Position numbers and translations under genes: made by a program. The notes beneath the pieces were generated by a model. That model had not been told where the DNA came from, searched no databases, and was given only the letters and a program-made list of their open reading frames with translations. DNA of 64,000 nucleotides from AP-16 sp046727735. Lineage in GTDB: Bacteria > Pseudomonadota > Alphaproteobacteria > Rhizobiales > Xanthobacteraceae. Positions 16,858 through 25,714 of the stretch are shown here, piece by piece (within the stretch, counting starts at the first letter, position 1; each line of letters begins with the position of its first letter). The stretch spans positions 1-64,000 of the forward strand of contig JBKPDF010000010.1 of NCBI GenBank assembly GCA_046727735.1. Direction: 5' to 3'.

Positions 16858-19125
16858 ATGCGTGGTGTGCTTGGCGGTCCGCGCGTGCTGCTGCGTCGCC
16901 TCCGCGAGGTGATGGCGGAGCCGGTCAGCGCGCAGGAACGCCTCGACAAGATCGTCGTGTTGATCGCCGCCAACATGGTGGCGGAGGTGTGCTCCGTCTA
17001 CGTGCTGCGCGTCGACGGCACGCTCGAGCTCTACGCCACCGAGGGTCTCAACCGCCAAGCCGTGCACCTGACGGTGATGCGCTCCGACGAGGGCCTGGTC
17101 GGCCTCGTCGCCCGCGAGGCGCGCTCGATCAACCTCTCCGACGCCCAGTCGCATCCCGCGTTCTCGTACCGGCCGGAAACCGGCGAAGAGATCTACCACT
17201 CGTTCCTCGGCGTGCCGATCCTGCGCGCCGGCAACACGCTCGGCGTGCTGGTGGTGCAGAACCGCGCGCACCGCACCTATTCGGAAGAGGAAGAGGAGGC
17301 GCTGCAGACGACCGCGATGGTGCTCGCGGAGATGATCGCCTCGGGCGAGCTCTCGGCGCTCGCCAGGCCCGGCGCGGAACCCGCGGCGCGCCGCCCGCTG
17401 CATCTGGGCGGCCTGCCGGTCGCGGACGGCATCGGCTTGGGCCACGTGGTGCTTCACGAGCCGCGCATCGTGGTGACGAATTTCATCGCCGACGACGCGC
17501 AAAAGGAGCTGGTGCGGCTCGAAACCGCGATCGACGCGCTGCGCGCCGATCTCGATCTGTTGCTGGAACGCGGCGACGTCGCCGACGGCGGCGAGCACAA
17601 AGAGGTGCTCGAGGCGTTTCGGATGTTCGCTTACGACCGCGGCTGGCTGCACAAGCTGCGCGAAGCGGTGATGACCGGCTTGACGGCGGAAGCCGCGGTC
17701 GAGCGCGTGCAATCGGATGCCCGCGCCCGCATGGTCCGCCAGACCGACCCCTATTTGCGGGAACGGCTGCACGACCTCGACGATCTCGCCAATCGGCTGA
17801 TGCGGCAGCTCACCGGAACCCATCATCCGCCCGCAAAGGAGCAGCTGCCGGACAATGCGATTCTCGTCGCCCGGTCGATGGGCCCCGCGGCGCTGCTCGA
17901 TTACGATCGCTCCCGCCTGCGCGGCCTCGTGCTGGAGGAAGGCGGCCCGAACTCCCACGTCGCGATCGTCGCGCGGGCGCTGGGCATCGCGGCCGCGGGC
18001 CAGATCGAAAATGCCACGGGCCTCGTGGACCCCGGCGACGCCATCATCATCGACGGCTTCTCGGGCGAGGTGCACGTCCGCCCGCCGCCCGACATCGAGG
18101 CAGCCTACGCCGAGAAGGTGCGGTTCCGAGCACGACGGCAGGCGCAATATCACGCGCTGCGGGACGCGCCCACCGTCACCAAAGACGCGCAGCCCGTGAG
18201 CCTGATGCTCAACGCGGGTCTGCTGGTCGATCTTCCGCATCTCGCGGAATCAGGCGCCGCCGGCATCGGCCTGTTCCGCACCGAGCTGCAGTTCATGATC
18301 GCGGCGGCGTTTCCGCGAACCAGCGAGCAGCTCTCGCTCTATCGCACAGTGCTGGAGATCGCCGGCGATCGGCCCGTGACGTTCCGGACCCTGGATATCG
18401 GCGGCGACAAGGTGCTGCCCTATATGCGCGCGGTCGAGGAGGAGAACCCGGCGCTCGGCTGGCGGGCGATTCGCCTCGGGCTCGATCGTCCGGGGCTGCT
18501 GCGCAGCCAGATCCGCGCGCTGCTCAAGGCGGCCGAAGGCCGTGAGCTCCGCGTGATGTTTCCCATGCTGGCGTCGATCGAGGAGTTCGACCGCGCCAAG
18601 GCGATGGTCGAGCACGAGCTCACGCATTTGCGCCGACACGGCCACAAGCTTCCGGAACGGGTTCAGGTCGGCGCCATGGTGGAAGTGCCGGCGCTGCTCT
18701 ATCAGCTCGACGAGCTGTGCGCGCGCGCGGATTTCCTTTCGGTCGGCTCCAACGATCTCTTCCAGTTCCTCTACGCGGTGGACCGCAGCAATCGCCGGGT
18801 GGCGGATCGTTTCGATCCGCTGTCGGGCCCGGTGTTGCGGGCGCTCAAGACCATCGCGGACAAGGCGGAGGCGAGCGGCAAGCCGGTTACACTGTGCGGG
18901 GAGCTCGCTTCGAAGCCGATCGGCGCGCTGGCGCTGATCGGCCTCGGCTATCGGCTGCTCTCGCTCACGCCGTCCTCGATCGGACCGGTCAAGGCCCTGG
19001 TGCTCGATCTCGATGCGCGCAAGGTCGAATCGCTGCTGCATCCGATGATCGAAGGTCCGGTCGGCAGCATCGCCATTCGCGACCAGCTCGAAGCCTTCGC
19101 GGCGGCCGAGGGGCTCCAGCTCTGA
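16858..19125 (+). CDS. ptsP: phosphoenolpyruvate-protein phosphotransferase EI-Ntr
   Basis: EI-Ntr is the first phosphotransferase of the nitrogen PTS, passing phosphate from PEP to NPr and EIIA-Ntr for regulation rather than sugar uptake. The 755-residue protein has an N-terminal GAF domain (about residues 25-170), the PTS EI N-domain, the phosphorylated histidine in GGPNSHVAIVARALGI, and the PEP-binding barrel with GLFRTELQFM and the active-site cysteine in LCGELASKPIG. The ATG at 16858 follows GAGAGGA; an ATG at 16795 is less likely. GAF domains of this class can bind glutamine, linking the enzyme to nitrogen status; that link is known from relatives only. Confidence 0.96.
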   Translation: MRGVLGGPRVLLRRLREVMAEPVSAQERLDKIVVLIAANMVAEVCSVYVLRVDGTLELYATEGLNRQAVHLTVMRSDEGLVGLVAREARSINLSDAQSHPAFSYRPETGEEIYHSFLGVPILRAGNTLGVLVVQNRAHRTYSEEEEEALQTTAMVLAEMIASGELSALARPGAEPAARRPLHLGGLPVADGIGLGHVVLHEPRIVVTNFIADDAQKELVRLETAIDALRADLDLLLERGDVADGGEHKEVLEAFRMFAYDRGWLHKLREAVMTGLTAEAAVERVQSDARARMVRQTDPYLRERLHDLDDLANRLMRQLTGTHHPPAKEQLPDNAILVARSMGPAALLDYDRSRLRGLVLEEGGPNSHVAIVARALGIAAAGQIENATGLVDPGDAIIIDGFSGEVHVRPPPDIEAAYAEKVRFRARRQAQYHALRDAPTVTKDAQPVSLMLNAGLLVDLPHLAESGAAGIGLFRTELQFMIAAAFPRTSEQLSLYRTVLEIAGDRPVTFRTLDIGGDKVLPYMRAVEEENPALGWRAIRLGLDRPGLLRSQIRALLKAAEGRELRVMFPMLASIEEFDRAKAMVEHELTHLRRHGHKLPERVQVGAMVEVPALLYQLDELCARADFLSVGSNDLFQFLYAVDRSNRRVADRFDPLSGPVLRALKTIADKAEASGKPVTLCGELASKPIGALALIGLGYRLLSLTPSSIGPVKALVLDLDARKVESLLHPMIEGPVGSIAIRDQLEAFAAAEGLQL

Positions 19126-19135
19126 AGATCCGCGC

Positions 19136-20212
19136 ATGATTCCCGCCGCCAAGCTCGACGCGCTCATCGCCCGGCATGCCGTCATCGAGCGCGAACTCTC
19201 CGGCCGCCCGGACCGGGAAAGTTACGTGCGCCTGTCGCGGGAATTCGCCGAGCTCAACCCGCTGGTGGACACGATCAAGCGCTACCGCGCGGCCGCCGAG
19301 GAGCTCCGCGGATTGGAGACGATCATCGCCGATCCGGCAACCGAGCCGGACATGCGCGCCTTGGCCGAGCAGGAGAAATCGGACCTGAAGGGACGCGCCG
19401 ACGCGCTCGAGCGCGAGATCCGGGTCGCCCTCACGCCGAAGGACGCCGCCGACGATCGCAACGTGATCCTGGAGATCCGCGCCGGCACCGGCGGTGACGA
19501 GGCTGCGCGCTTCGCCGGCGATCTGTTCCGGATGTACGAGCGCTATGCGGTACGGCAGGGCTGGAGCGTCGAGGTGATCTCGGCGAGCGAAGGGACGGTG
19601 GGCGGCTACAAGGAGATCATCGCCGAAGTCCGCGGCCGCGGCGCGTTCGCCAAGCTCAAATATGAATCCGGCGTCCACCGGGTACAGCGCGTGCCGGCGA
19701 CCGAAGCCTCGGGCCGCATTCACACGTCGACCGCGACCGTCGCAGTGCTGCCCGAGCCGGAGGACGTCGATGTTGCGATCGCGGACAGCGATCTGCGGAT
19801 CGAAACGATGCGGGCCGGCGGCGCGGGAGGTCAGCACGTCAACAAGACGGAATCGGCGGTGCGACTGACGCACCTCCCGACCGGCATCGTGGTCAACGTG
19901 CAGGAGGAGCGTTCGCAGCATCGCAACCGCGCCAAGGCCATGGCGCTGCTGCGCGCCAAGCTTTACGACCTCGAGCGCCGCAAACAGGAAAGCGAACGCG
20001 CGGCCGAACGCCGCGGTCAGGTCGGCTCGGGCGATCGCTCCGAGCGCATCCGCACCTACAATTTTCCGCAAGGCCGCGTGACAGATCATCGCATCAACCT
20101 GACGCTGCACAAGCTGCCGCAGGTGATCGAGGGCGAGGCGCTCGGCGAGATCGTCGACGCGCTCGTCACCGAAAGCCAAGCCGCCCTGCTGGCCGCGGAG
20201 GAGTCGCGATGA
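19136..20212 (+). CDS. prfA: peptide chain release factor 1
   Basis: RF1 ends translation at UAA and UAG codons. The 358-residue protein is full length, with the stop-codon recognition tripeptide PAT in VQRVPATEASGRIHTS and the catalytic GGQ motif (GAGGQHVNKTESAVR) at about residues 231-233, whose glutamine is methylated by PrmC, encoded next. It begins 10 bases after ptsP and overlaps prmC by four bases (ATGA). RF1 reads UAG, which matters for the two amber-interrupted genes in this window. Confidence 0.98.
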   Translation: MIPAAKLDALIARHAVIERELSGRPDRESYVRLSREFAELNPLVDTIKRYRAAAEELRGLETIIADPATEPDMRALAEQEKSDLKGRADALEREIRVALTPKDAADDRNVILEIRAGTGGDEAARFAGDLFRMYERYAVRQGWSVEVISASEGTVGGYKEIIAEVRGRGAFAKLKYESGVHRVQRVPATEASGRIHTSTATVAVLPEPEDVDVAIADSDLRIETMRAGGAGGQHVNKTESAVRLTHLPTGIVVNVQEERSQHRNRAKAMALLRAKLYDLERRKQESERAAERRGQVGSGDRSERIRTYNFPQGRVTDHRINLTLHKLPQVIEGEALGEIVDALVTESQAALLAAEESR

Positions 20213-21084
20213 TCGGCGATCTCACGCCCGCGGTGTCGGTCGCCCGAGCCCGTCGGGCGGTCGCCGCAGCGTTCCGTGACGCCGGTCTCGACACGCCCGA
20301 GCTCGATGCGCGGGTGCTGATCGGTCATGCGCTCGGGCTCGACCATGCCGGGCTCGTAGCGCAGGCGGAGCGCATTCTCGGCCGCGACTCGGCTGAGCGG
20401 ATCCGCGCACTGGCGGTGCGGCGGATCGGCCGCGAGCCGGTGGCCCGCATCGTCGGTCACAAGGAATTCTGGAGCCTGCCGTTCGTGATCGGGCCGGCGG
20501 TCCTGGTCCCGCGGCCCGAGACCGAAACCCTCGTCGAAGCGGCTCTCGGCGTGGTCGACGCCGCGCCGCGCCGATGCCGCCGGATCGCCGATCTGGGCAC
20601 CGGATCCGGCGCGCTGCTGCTCGCCATCCTGCACGAGCTCGAGCGTGCGCACGGCGTCGGCACCGACGTCAGTCCGGCTGCGCTCGCGGTCGCGCGGGAA
20701 AATTCGCAGCGTCTCGGATTGGCGGCGCGCGCATCTTTCGTCGCCTGCGATTTCGGCAAGGCGCTCGCTCCCGATTTCGATCTCGTCATCTCCAATCCGC
20801 CCTATGTGGCGGAATCGGAATGGCGGCGGCTCGACCCGGAGGTGCGCTGCCACGATCCCAGACTGGCGCTCGACGGGGGCGAGGACGGCTTGGCGGCCTA
20901 TCGGGCCATCGCGGCCGACGCGCGGCGGCTCGTTGCGCCTGGCGGCCATATCCTGGTCGAGGTCGGCGCCGGAATGCACGAATCGGTCGCGGCGCTTTTC
21001 GCAGCCGAAGGCCTTGTAAACCGCGCAGCCCGTCCCGACTTCAATGGGGTGCCGCGGGCACTCCTTGCGCAATGCCCGCGCTGA
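20209..21084 (+). CDS. prmC: release factor glutamine methyltransferase
   Basis: PrmC (HemK) methylates the glutamine of the GGQ motif in release factors 1 and 2. The 291-residue protein has the helical N-terminal substrate-binding domain, the SAM-binding motif IADLGTGSGALLLAIL near residue 125, and the catalytic NPPY motif (VISNPPYVAESEW) near residue 197. Its start overlaps the end of prfA, the usual coupling of enzyme and substrate. Confidence 0.97.
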   Translation: MIGDLTPAVSVARARRAVAAAFRDAGLDTPELDARVLIGHALGLDHAGLVAQAERILGRDSAERIRALAVRRIGREPVARIVGHKEFWSLPFVIGPAVLVPRPETETLVEAALGVVDAAPRRCRRIADLGTGSGALLLAILHELERAHGVGTDVSPAALAVARENSQRLGLAARASFVACDFGKALAPDFDLVISNPPYVAESEWRRLDPEVRCHDPRLALDGGEDGLAAYRAIAADARRLVAPGGHILVEVGAGMHESVAALFAAEGLVNRAARPDFNGVPRALLAQCPR

Positions 21085-21504
21085 ACGGCACGGCCGATCC
21101 GGCAAAAAACCGCTTGATTATCGCGCTAGACCTACTACGGTTCGCGCCAGAATCGGCCCGAGACAACGGTGGCGCGCCGCCACGAGGCCCGGAGCAAAGG
21201 CTCCGTGAGGCTGCGGCGCGGTCAGGCGGGCAGCCCCGAAGGGTACGCCTCGCCGCCTTGGGATAAGGGATGCTGCATCACCGGCTTGGCGCACGGCGTT
21301 GGAGGCTGCGCGCAGGGTAAGGGGTGGCAACACCGCGATTTGGCCGCGGGGAAGAGATTGCTGCGGTAATCGTGATCGCAATTCAGTTCGGCGCGAGTCC
21401 TGGCGACGGACTTGCGCCTGCCGGCCGCGGCCGAACGACCGCGGGGTTCGGCATGCGTTCCGGGGAACCGGGGAAAGGCGGGCCACCGCCGCAATAGGGA
21501 GTCG
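21085..21504. other. intergenic region upstream of the DUF4167 gene
   Basis: This 420-base GC-rich gap has no credible gene on either strand. It holds several short inverted repeats, for example GGAGCAAAGGCTCC around 21191-21204. Open frames here lack ribosome-binding sites and family likeness. The DUF4167 promoter must lie in it, but no clear -35/-10 pair was found. Confidence 0.4.
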
Positions 21505-21522
21505 ATGAGCGACAAGCCATGA
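21505..21522 (+). promoter_or_regulatory. possible five-codon leader overlapping the DUF4167 start
   Basis: ATG at 21505 begins the peptide MSDKP and its TGA (21520-21522) overlaps the DUF4167 ATG at 21519. The best Shine-Dalgarno sequence (TAGGGAG) is spaced for the leader ATG, not for the DUF4167 start. This could couple translation by termination-reinitiation. Confidence 0.3.
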
Positions 21523-22253
21523 GAAACGGTCAGAACAAACGGATGCGCGGGCGCAACCGCAAGGGCCAGAATCCGCTGACGCGGGTATACGAGTCGAACG
21601 GTCCGGATGTGAAGATTCGTGGAACGGCCTCTCACGTTGCGGAAAAATACATCCAGCTCGCCCGCGATGCCCAGGCATCCGGCGATCCGGTCGGCGCCGA
21701 GAACTACTATCAGCATGCGGAACACTATTTCCGGCTGATCGCCGCGGCTCAGGAACAGTTCCGGCAAAGCCAACCGTACTTCCGTCCGGAAACGGAGCCG
21801 CGCGACGACGCACTCGAGGATGCCGAAGAGGATCAAGGAGATTCGCCCTTCGGTCGCGAACCCCAGCCCCAGCCCCAGCCCCAGCATTACCCCCGCGAGC
21901 CGCAGCCCTATCCGCGCGAACAGCAATATTCCGGCCGCGAGCCCCAGCCCTATCATCCGCATCAGCCGCGCGAGCAGCAGGGCTATGGCGGGCGCCCCCC
22001 TGGCGGCCGACCGGAACAGGGCGATGGCGATCGGCTGCCCTCGTTCATTACCGGTACCGGACCCCAGCCCTCCTATCAGGGTCCGAGCCAAAACGGGTTC
22101 GACGGGCAGCCGGATCGGTTTCCGCTTCACCGCCGACGTCGCAGGCGCCACGGCCACCGCGGCGATATGCCCGGCCCGCAGCACGCGTCGGGCGGTCCGG
22201 CCGAAGACCAGAACCCTCCGTCAGGGCCGACCGGTAGCCAGACCAACGAATAA
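21519..22253 (+). CDS. DUF4167 domain-containing protein
   Basis: A 244-residue protein of unknown function conserved in Hyphomicrobiales, where it commonly follows prmC. The N-terminal domain (about residues 1-80) is basic and conserved: KRMRGRNRKGQNPLTRVYESNGPDVKIRGTASHVAEKY cut short here, then LARDAQASGDPVGAENYYQHAEHYFRLI, which looks like a TPR-like helical pair. The rest is low-complexity Gln/Pro/Arg/Tyr-rich sequence, including the short tandem PQPQPQPQHYPREPQPYPRE, and ends in a basic RRRRRRHGHRG-like patch. The basic and disordered make-up suggests nucleic-acid binding, but this is inference. Confidence 0.9.
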   Translation: MRNGQNKRMRGRNRKGQNPLTRVYESNGPDVKIRGTASHVAEKYIQLARDAQASGDPVGAENYYQHAEHYFRLIAAAQEQFRQSQPYFRPETEPRDDALEDAEEDQGDSPFGREPQPQPQPQHYPREPQPYPREQQYSGREPQPYHPHQPREQQGYGGRPPGGRPEQGDGDRLPSFITGTGPQPSYQGPSQNGFDGQPDRFPLHRRRRRRHGHRGDMPGPQHASGGPAEDQNPPSGPTGSQTNE

Positions 22254-22330
22254 TTTCGCGGCGAAGGTCGCTGAGCCGTAAAAGTCGCGTTTCGAGAATG
22301 CTGAGTGCGCGCTGCTAATCGGCAGCGGGG

Positions 22331-23071
22331 CTAGCCCGATACGCCGCCTGGCGACGGGGCGAGCACCGGTTCGAGCGCCGGTACGAGGCGTCGCCGCTCG
22401 CGGCGCGCAGGGATCGCTCGATAGACCTGCTTCGTCGCCTCGACGATATGCACGCCGGCAAACGGCGCCGAGAGCACCGCCCCGGTGCGTTCCCAAACCA
22501 TCGCCGATCGCAAGAACCATTTGCGCGGGATGGGCGGCACATACAGCGCTTCATCCCAACCCGTCGGCGTGAACCAGGTCTCGCGCAAGAGGTGCGTGAT
22601 CTGCGGCCGCGAGTAGGGATGCCCATGGCCGAACGGCGTTGTGTCGATCCGCGCCCACACACCCCGGCGGTTGGGAACGATGACCAAGAGCCGGCCGCCG
22701 GCCGCCAGCACGCGCCACACTTCGCGCAGCAGGGCCTCGACACTCTGGGAATTTTCGATCGCGTGCACGAGCAAGACGCGGTCGACCGCGGCATCCGGCA
22801 GCGGCAGCTCGTCGTCTTCCACGAGCGCCGCTAGCGCGGGGCGATCCGAGGGCCATTTCACCACGCCCTGCGCGGCCGGCATGAAGGCGAGGCAACGCTC
22901 CGCTTCCTCGCGAAAGAGGCCGAGATACGGGGTTGGATACCCGATGCCGAGCACGCGCAGGCCATGCAGATCGGGCCAGCGCACGCGGATGCCGCGGCCG
23001 ACGAAGCGACGCGCCACCATCCCGAGCACCTGGCCATAGAAATTGCGCAGATCGACGACGTCGAGCGACAT
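22331..23071 (-). CDS. class I SAM-dependent methyltransferase, unknown substrate
   Basis: A 246-residue protein of a family found beside the glyoxalase II gene in Bradyrhizobium relatives. It has a reduced methyltransferase core: VLGIGYPTPYLGLF in place of the usual glycine-rich SAM loop, ELPLPDAAVDRVLLVHAIENSQSVEALLREVWRVLAAGGRLLVIVPNRRGVWAR, then TPFGHGHPYSRPQITHLL. The C-terminus (VVEATKQVYRAIPAR-like) is basic. The atypical first motif leaves catalytic activity uncertain. It is divergent from gloB with about 120 bases between starts. Confidence 0.8.
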   Translation of the reverse strand: MSLDVVDLRNFYGQVLGMVARRFVGRGIRVRWPDLHGLRVLGIGYPTPYLGLFREEAERCLAFMPAAQGVVKWPSDRPALAALVEDDELPLPDAAVDRVLLVHAIENSQSVEALLREVWRVLAAGGRLLVIVPNRRGVWARIDTTPFGHGHPYSRPQITHLLRETWFTPTGWDEALYVPPIPRKWFLRSAMVWERTGAVLSAPFAGVHIVEATKQVYRAIPARRERRRLVPALEPVLAPSPGGVSG

Positions 23072-23190
23072 GGAGGCAAAACGTTAGGATCTGACGGAAG
23101 TCCGACAGTCATTTGCATGTGGCACGCCGCAAGCTTACGTCGCGGCGCCAAGCCATGCTAGCGTCGGCCATCCTGCCGCGAGGCTTCTGC

Positions 23191-23958
23191 ATGCCGGTCG
23201 AACTGCGCCTTTTTCTGTGTTTGCGGGACAATTTTGGGGTCCTGCTGCACGATTCGACGAGCGGAGCGACGGCGGCGATCGATGCGCCCGAAGCCGCTCC
23301 GGTCGAGGCCGCCCTCGATGCCGCCGGGTGGCGTCTCAACGACATCCTGGTGACCCATCACCACGGCGATCACACCGCGGGAATCGAGGCGCTGAAGCAG
23401 CGTTACGCCTGCCGGGTCGTCGCGCCCGCACGAGAAGCCGCCCGCATTCCGCAGGTCGATATTCCGGTGCGCGAGGGTGATACGGTTCGGGTCGGAAGCC
23501 TGGCGGCGGCTGTGCTGGAGACGCCGGGGCACACCAACGGCCATATCGCGTACTGGTTTCGAGCCGAGGGGCTGGCATTCGTGGGCGATACGCTGTTCTC
23601 GGTCGGCTGCGGCCGGGTGATCGAGGGCACTCCTGAGATGATGTGGCGCTCGCTCGCAAAGCTGCAGGATTTGCCGGACGAAACCAAAATCTATTGCGGC
23701 CACGAATATACGGCCGCGAACGTGCGCTTTGCGCTCACCGTCGAGCCGGAGAATGCCGCGTTGCGCGAGCGGGCCGAGGAAGTCTCGCGGCTTGCTGGCG
23801 CCGGGCAGCCGACGATCCCCTCCACCATCGGCCAGGAGAAAGCCGCCAACCCGTTCCTGCGCGCCGACGTGCCGGAAGTCGCGGCGGCGGTCGGGCTGGC
23901 AAACGCGCCGCCCGCGCAAGTATTCGCGGAGATCCGCGGCCGCAAAGACCGATTCTGA
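23191..23958 (+). CDS. gloB: hydroxyacylglutathione hydrolase (glyoxalase II)
   Basis: Glyoxalase II hydrolyses S-lactoylglutathione to lactate and glutathione, the second step of methylglyoxal detoxification. From ATG 23191 the protein has 255 residues with the metallo-beta-lactamase zinc motif THHHGDHTAG near residue 54, further ligands in TPGHTNGHIAYW and FVGDTLFSVGCGR, and the C-terminal glutathione-binding region including YCGHEYTAANVRFA and NPFLR. An upstream ATG at 23113 is rejected because the family starts at MPVELRLFLCLRDNFGVLL. Confidence 0.95.
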   Translation: MPVELRLFLCLRDNFGVLLHDSTSGATAAIDAPEAAPVEAALDAAGWRLNDILVTHHHGDHTAGIEALKQRYACRVVAPAREAARIPQVDIPVREGDTVRVGSLAAAVLETPGHTNGHIAYWFRAEGLAFVGDTLFSVGCGRVIEGTPEMMWRSLAKLQDLPDETKIYCGHEYTAANVRFALTVEPENAALRERAEEVSRLAGAGQPTIPSTIGQEKAANPFLRADVPEVAAAVGLANAPPAQVFAEIRGRKDRF

Positions 23959-23976
23959 TCTTCCGCCCTCGCCGGG

Positions 23977-24876
23977 TCAGGGTCGCGATCGATTCCGCAA
24001 CAGCATGTCCTTGGCCGCCAGCAGTCCTCCGCCGGCAATGAGGATCGCGGCCGCGGCCAAGACTGGCGTCGCCTCGGCAAAGCCCGCGAGCACCAACAGC
24101 ACGGTCGAGAGCACCGGCGCCGCGTAGGCGCCGGCGCCGAGCACGCGAATATCGCCGCGTTTGACCCCGACATCCCAGGCGTAAAACGCAAGCCCGACCG
24201 GCCCGACCCCGAGCCCAGCGGTGGCAAGCCATTCGCGCATGCCGGCCGGCCACACCGTCTCCTCGAAGGCAACATGGCAGATCGCCGAAAGCACCGCCGC
24301 GACGAGGCAGAATGCCGCGACGACGTCGGTCGGCACGTCGGCGAACCGGCGCGAAAGCACCGAATAGGTGGCCCAGACGACCGCCGCCACGAACGCCGCC
24401 GCAAAACCAGGCGTGTCGGCCTCGCTGAACCCGAGCTTGGCGCGGCTGCCGACGAGCACGGCCGTGCCGATCAGTCCGAGCAGCGCGCCCACGACGTGAT
24501 GGAGCCTCAGCCGCTCCTGCGGCAACAGGCCGGAGAGCAGCACGATCAGCAGCGGCCAAAGATAGTTGATGAGCCCGGCTTCGGCCGGCGGCGCAAGCCG
24601 CAGCGCCGTGAAGTAAAGCGCGTGATACCCGAACAGGCCGCCCACACTGAGCGTCCATACTTCCGGCGGCTGTCGCAATGCGCGCAATGCGCGAGGGCGC
24701 GCAATCCAGGTTGCGGCACCGAGGCCGCCCCCGATCGCAAAGCTGATCGCGGCAAGCTGAAACGGGGGCACCTGCCCGGATGATGCGGTGAGCAGGGCGA
24801 CTGACGACCACATCAGCACGGCGAGGAGGCCGACGATAGTCGCGGCATTGCGCCCAGCCGCGACCCCGCCGCCCAC
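23977..24876 (-). CDS. EamA-family transporter, YddG-like exporter
   Basis: A 299-residue inner-membrane protein with ten predicted helices. The LRLAPPAEAGLINYLWPLLIVLLSGLL region and GHHVVGALLG-like spacing resemble the YddG branch, which exports aromatic amino acids and other metabolites in enterobacteria; substrate here is not known. It lies 16 bases downstream of phaB on the same strand, so it may be carried on the phaA-phaB transcript. Confidence 0.82.
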   Translation of the reverse strand: MGGGVAAGRNAATIVGLLAVLMWSSVALLTASSGQVPPFQLAAISFAIGGGLGAATWIARPRALRALRQPPEVWTLSVGGLFGYHALYFTALRLAPPAEAGLINYLWPLLIVLLSGLLPQERLRLHHVVGALLGLIGTAVLVGSRAKLGFSEADTPGFAAAFVAAVVWATYSVLSRRFADVPTDVVAAFCLVAAVLSAICHVAFEETVWPAGMREWLATAGLGVGPVGLAFYAWDVGVKRGDIRVLGAGAYAAPVLSTVLLVLAGFAEATPVLAAAAILIAGGGLLAAKDMLLRNRSRP

Positions 24877-24892
24877 GTTTCGCCGCCGAGGA

Positions 24893-25618
24893 TCAGATCA
24901 TGTATTGCCCGCCGTTCGCCGTCAGCGTCGCGCCGGTGATGAAGCCGGAATCATCCGACGCTAGGAATACGACGCAGCGCGCGATCTCCTCCGGTTGGCC
25001 GAGGCGGCCGACGGGAATCTGCGGCAGGATATTCTTCTCCAGCACGTCCTTCGGAACCGCCTGGACCATCTCGGTGCCGATATATCCCGGGCAAATGGCG
25101 TTGACCGTGACGCCGCTGCGCGCGCTCTCTTGCGCCAGCGCCTTGGTGAAGCCGAGCTCGCCCGCTTTGGCGGCCGAGTAATTGGATTGCCCCATCTGGC
25201 CCTTTTGGCCGTTGACGGACGAGATGTTGACGATGCGGCCGAATTTGCGCTGCCGCATGCCTTCGATCACCGGCCGGCACATGTTGAACAAAGAGCTCAG
25301 GTTGGTGTTGATGACCGCCGTCCACTGTTCCGGGGACATGCGGTGGAACATGGTGTCGCGGGTGATCCCGGCGTTGTTGACCAGAATCTCGACTGGGCCC
25401 AGTTCCGCTTCGATCTTTTTCAGCCCGGCGGCGCAGGCCTCATAGGAGCTCACGTCCCATTTGTGGACCGGAATGCCGGTCTCAGCCTTGAATTTCTGCG
25501 CCGCCTCGTCGTTGCCGCCGTAATTGGCGGCGACCTTTTGCCCTGCCGCGCTCAATGCCTTGGAAATCGCCGCGCCGATGCCGCGCGTGCCGCCGGTGAC
25601 CACCGCAACGCGTGCCAT
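24893..25618 (-). CDS. phaB: acetoacetyl-CoA reductase
   Basis: PhaB reduces acetoacetyl-CoA to (R)-3-hydroxybutyryl-CoA with NADPH, the monomer for polyhydroxybutyrate. The 241-residue short-chain dehydrogenase has the nucleotide-binding TGGTRGIG motif at residues 8-15, NNAG near residue 88, the catalytic Ser (ISSVNGQKGQMGQ) and the YxxxK pair in SNYSAAKAGELGFTKAL. The start MARVAVVTGG at 25618 is standard. It follows phaA by 96 bases on the same strand, and phaR sits divergently beyond phaA. The synthase phaC is not in the window. Confidence 0.96.
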   Translation of the reverse strand: MARVAVVTGGTRGIGAAISKALSAAGQKVAANYGGNDEAAQKFKAETGIPVHKWDVSSYEACAAGLKKIEAELGPVEILVNNAGITRDTMFHRMSPEQWTAVINTNLSSLFNMCRPVIEGMRQRKFGRIVNISSVNGQKGQMGQSNYSAAKAGELGFTKALAQESARSGVTVNAICPGYIGTEMVQAVPKDVLEKNILPQIPVGRLGQPEEIARCVVFLASDDSGFITGATLTANGGQYMI

Positions 25619-25714
25619 ATGTCTTCCTCCCGGATCTCGGACCGGTTCTGCACCCGATCTCGCCACCTTCAGGGGTCGGGGCGGAGCACTCGGTGCTCCG
25701 CCCCGGAAACGACG

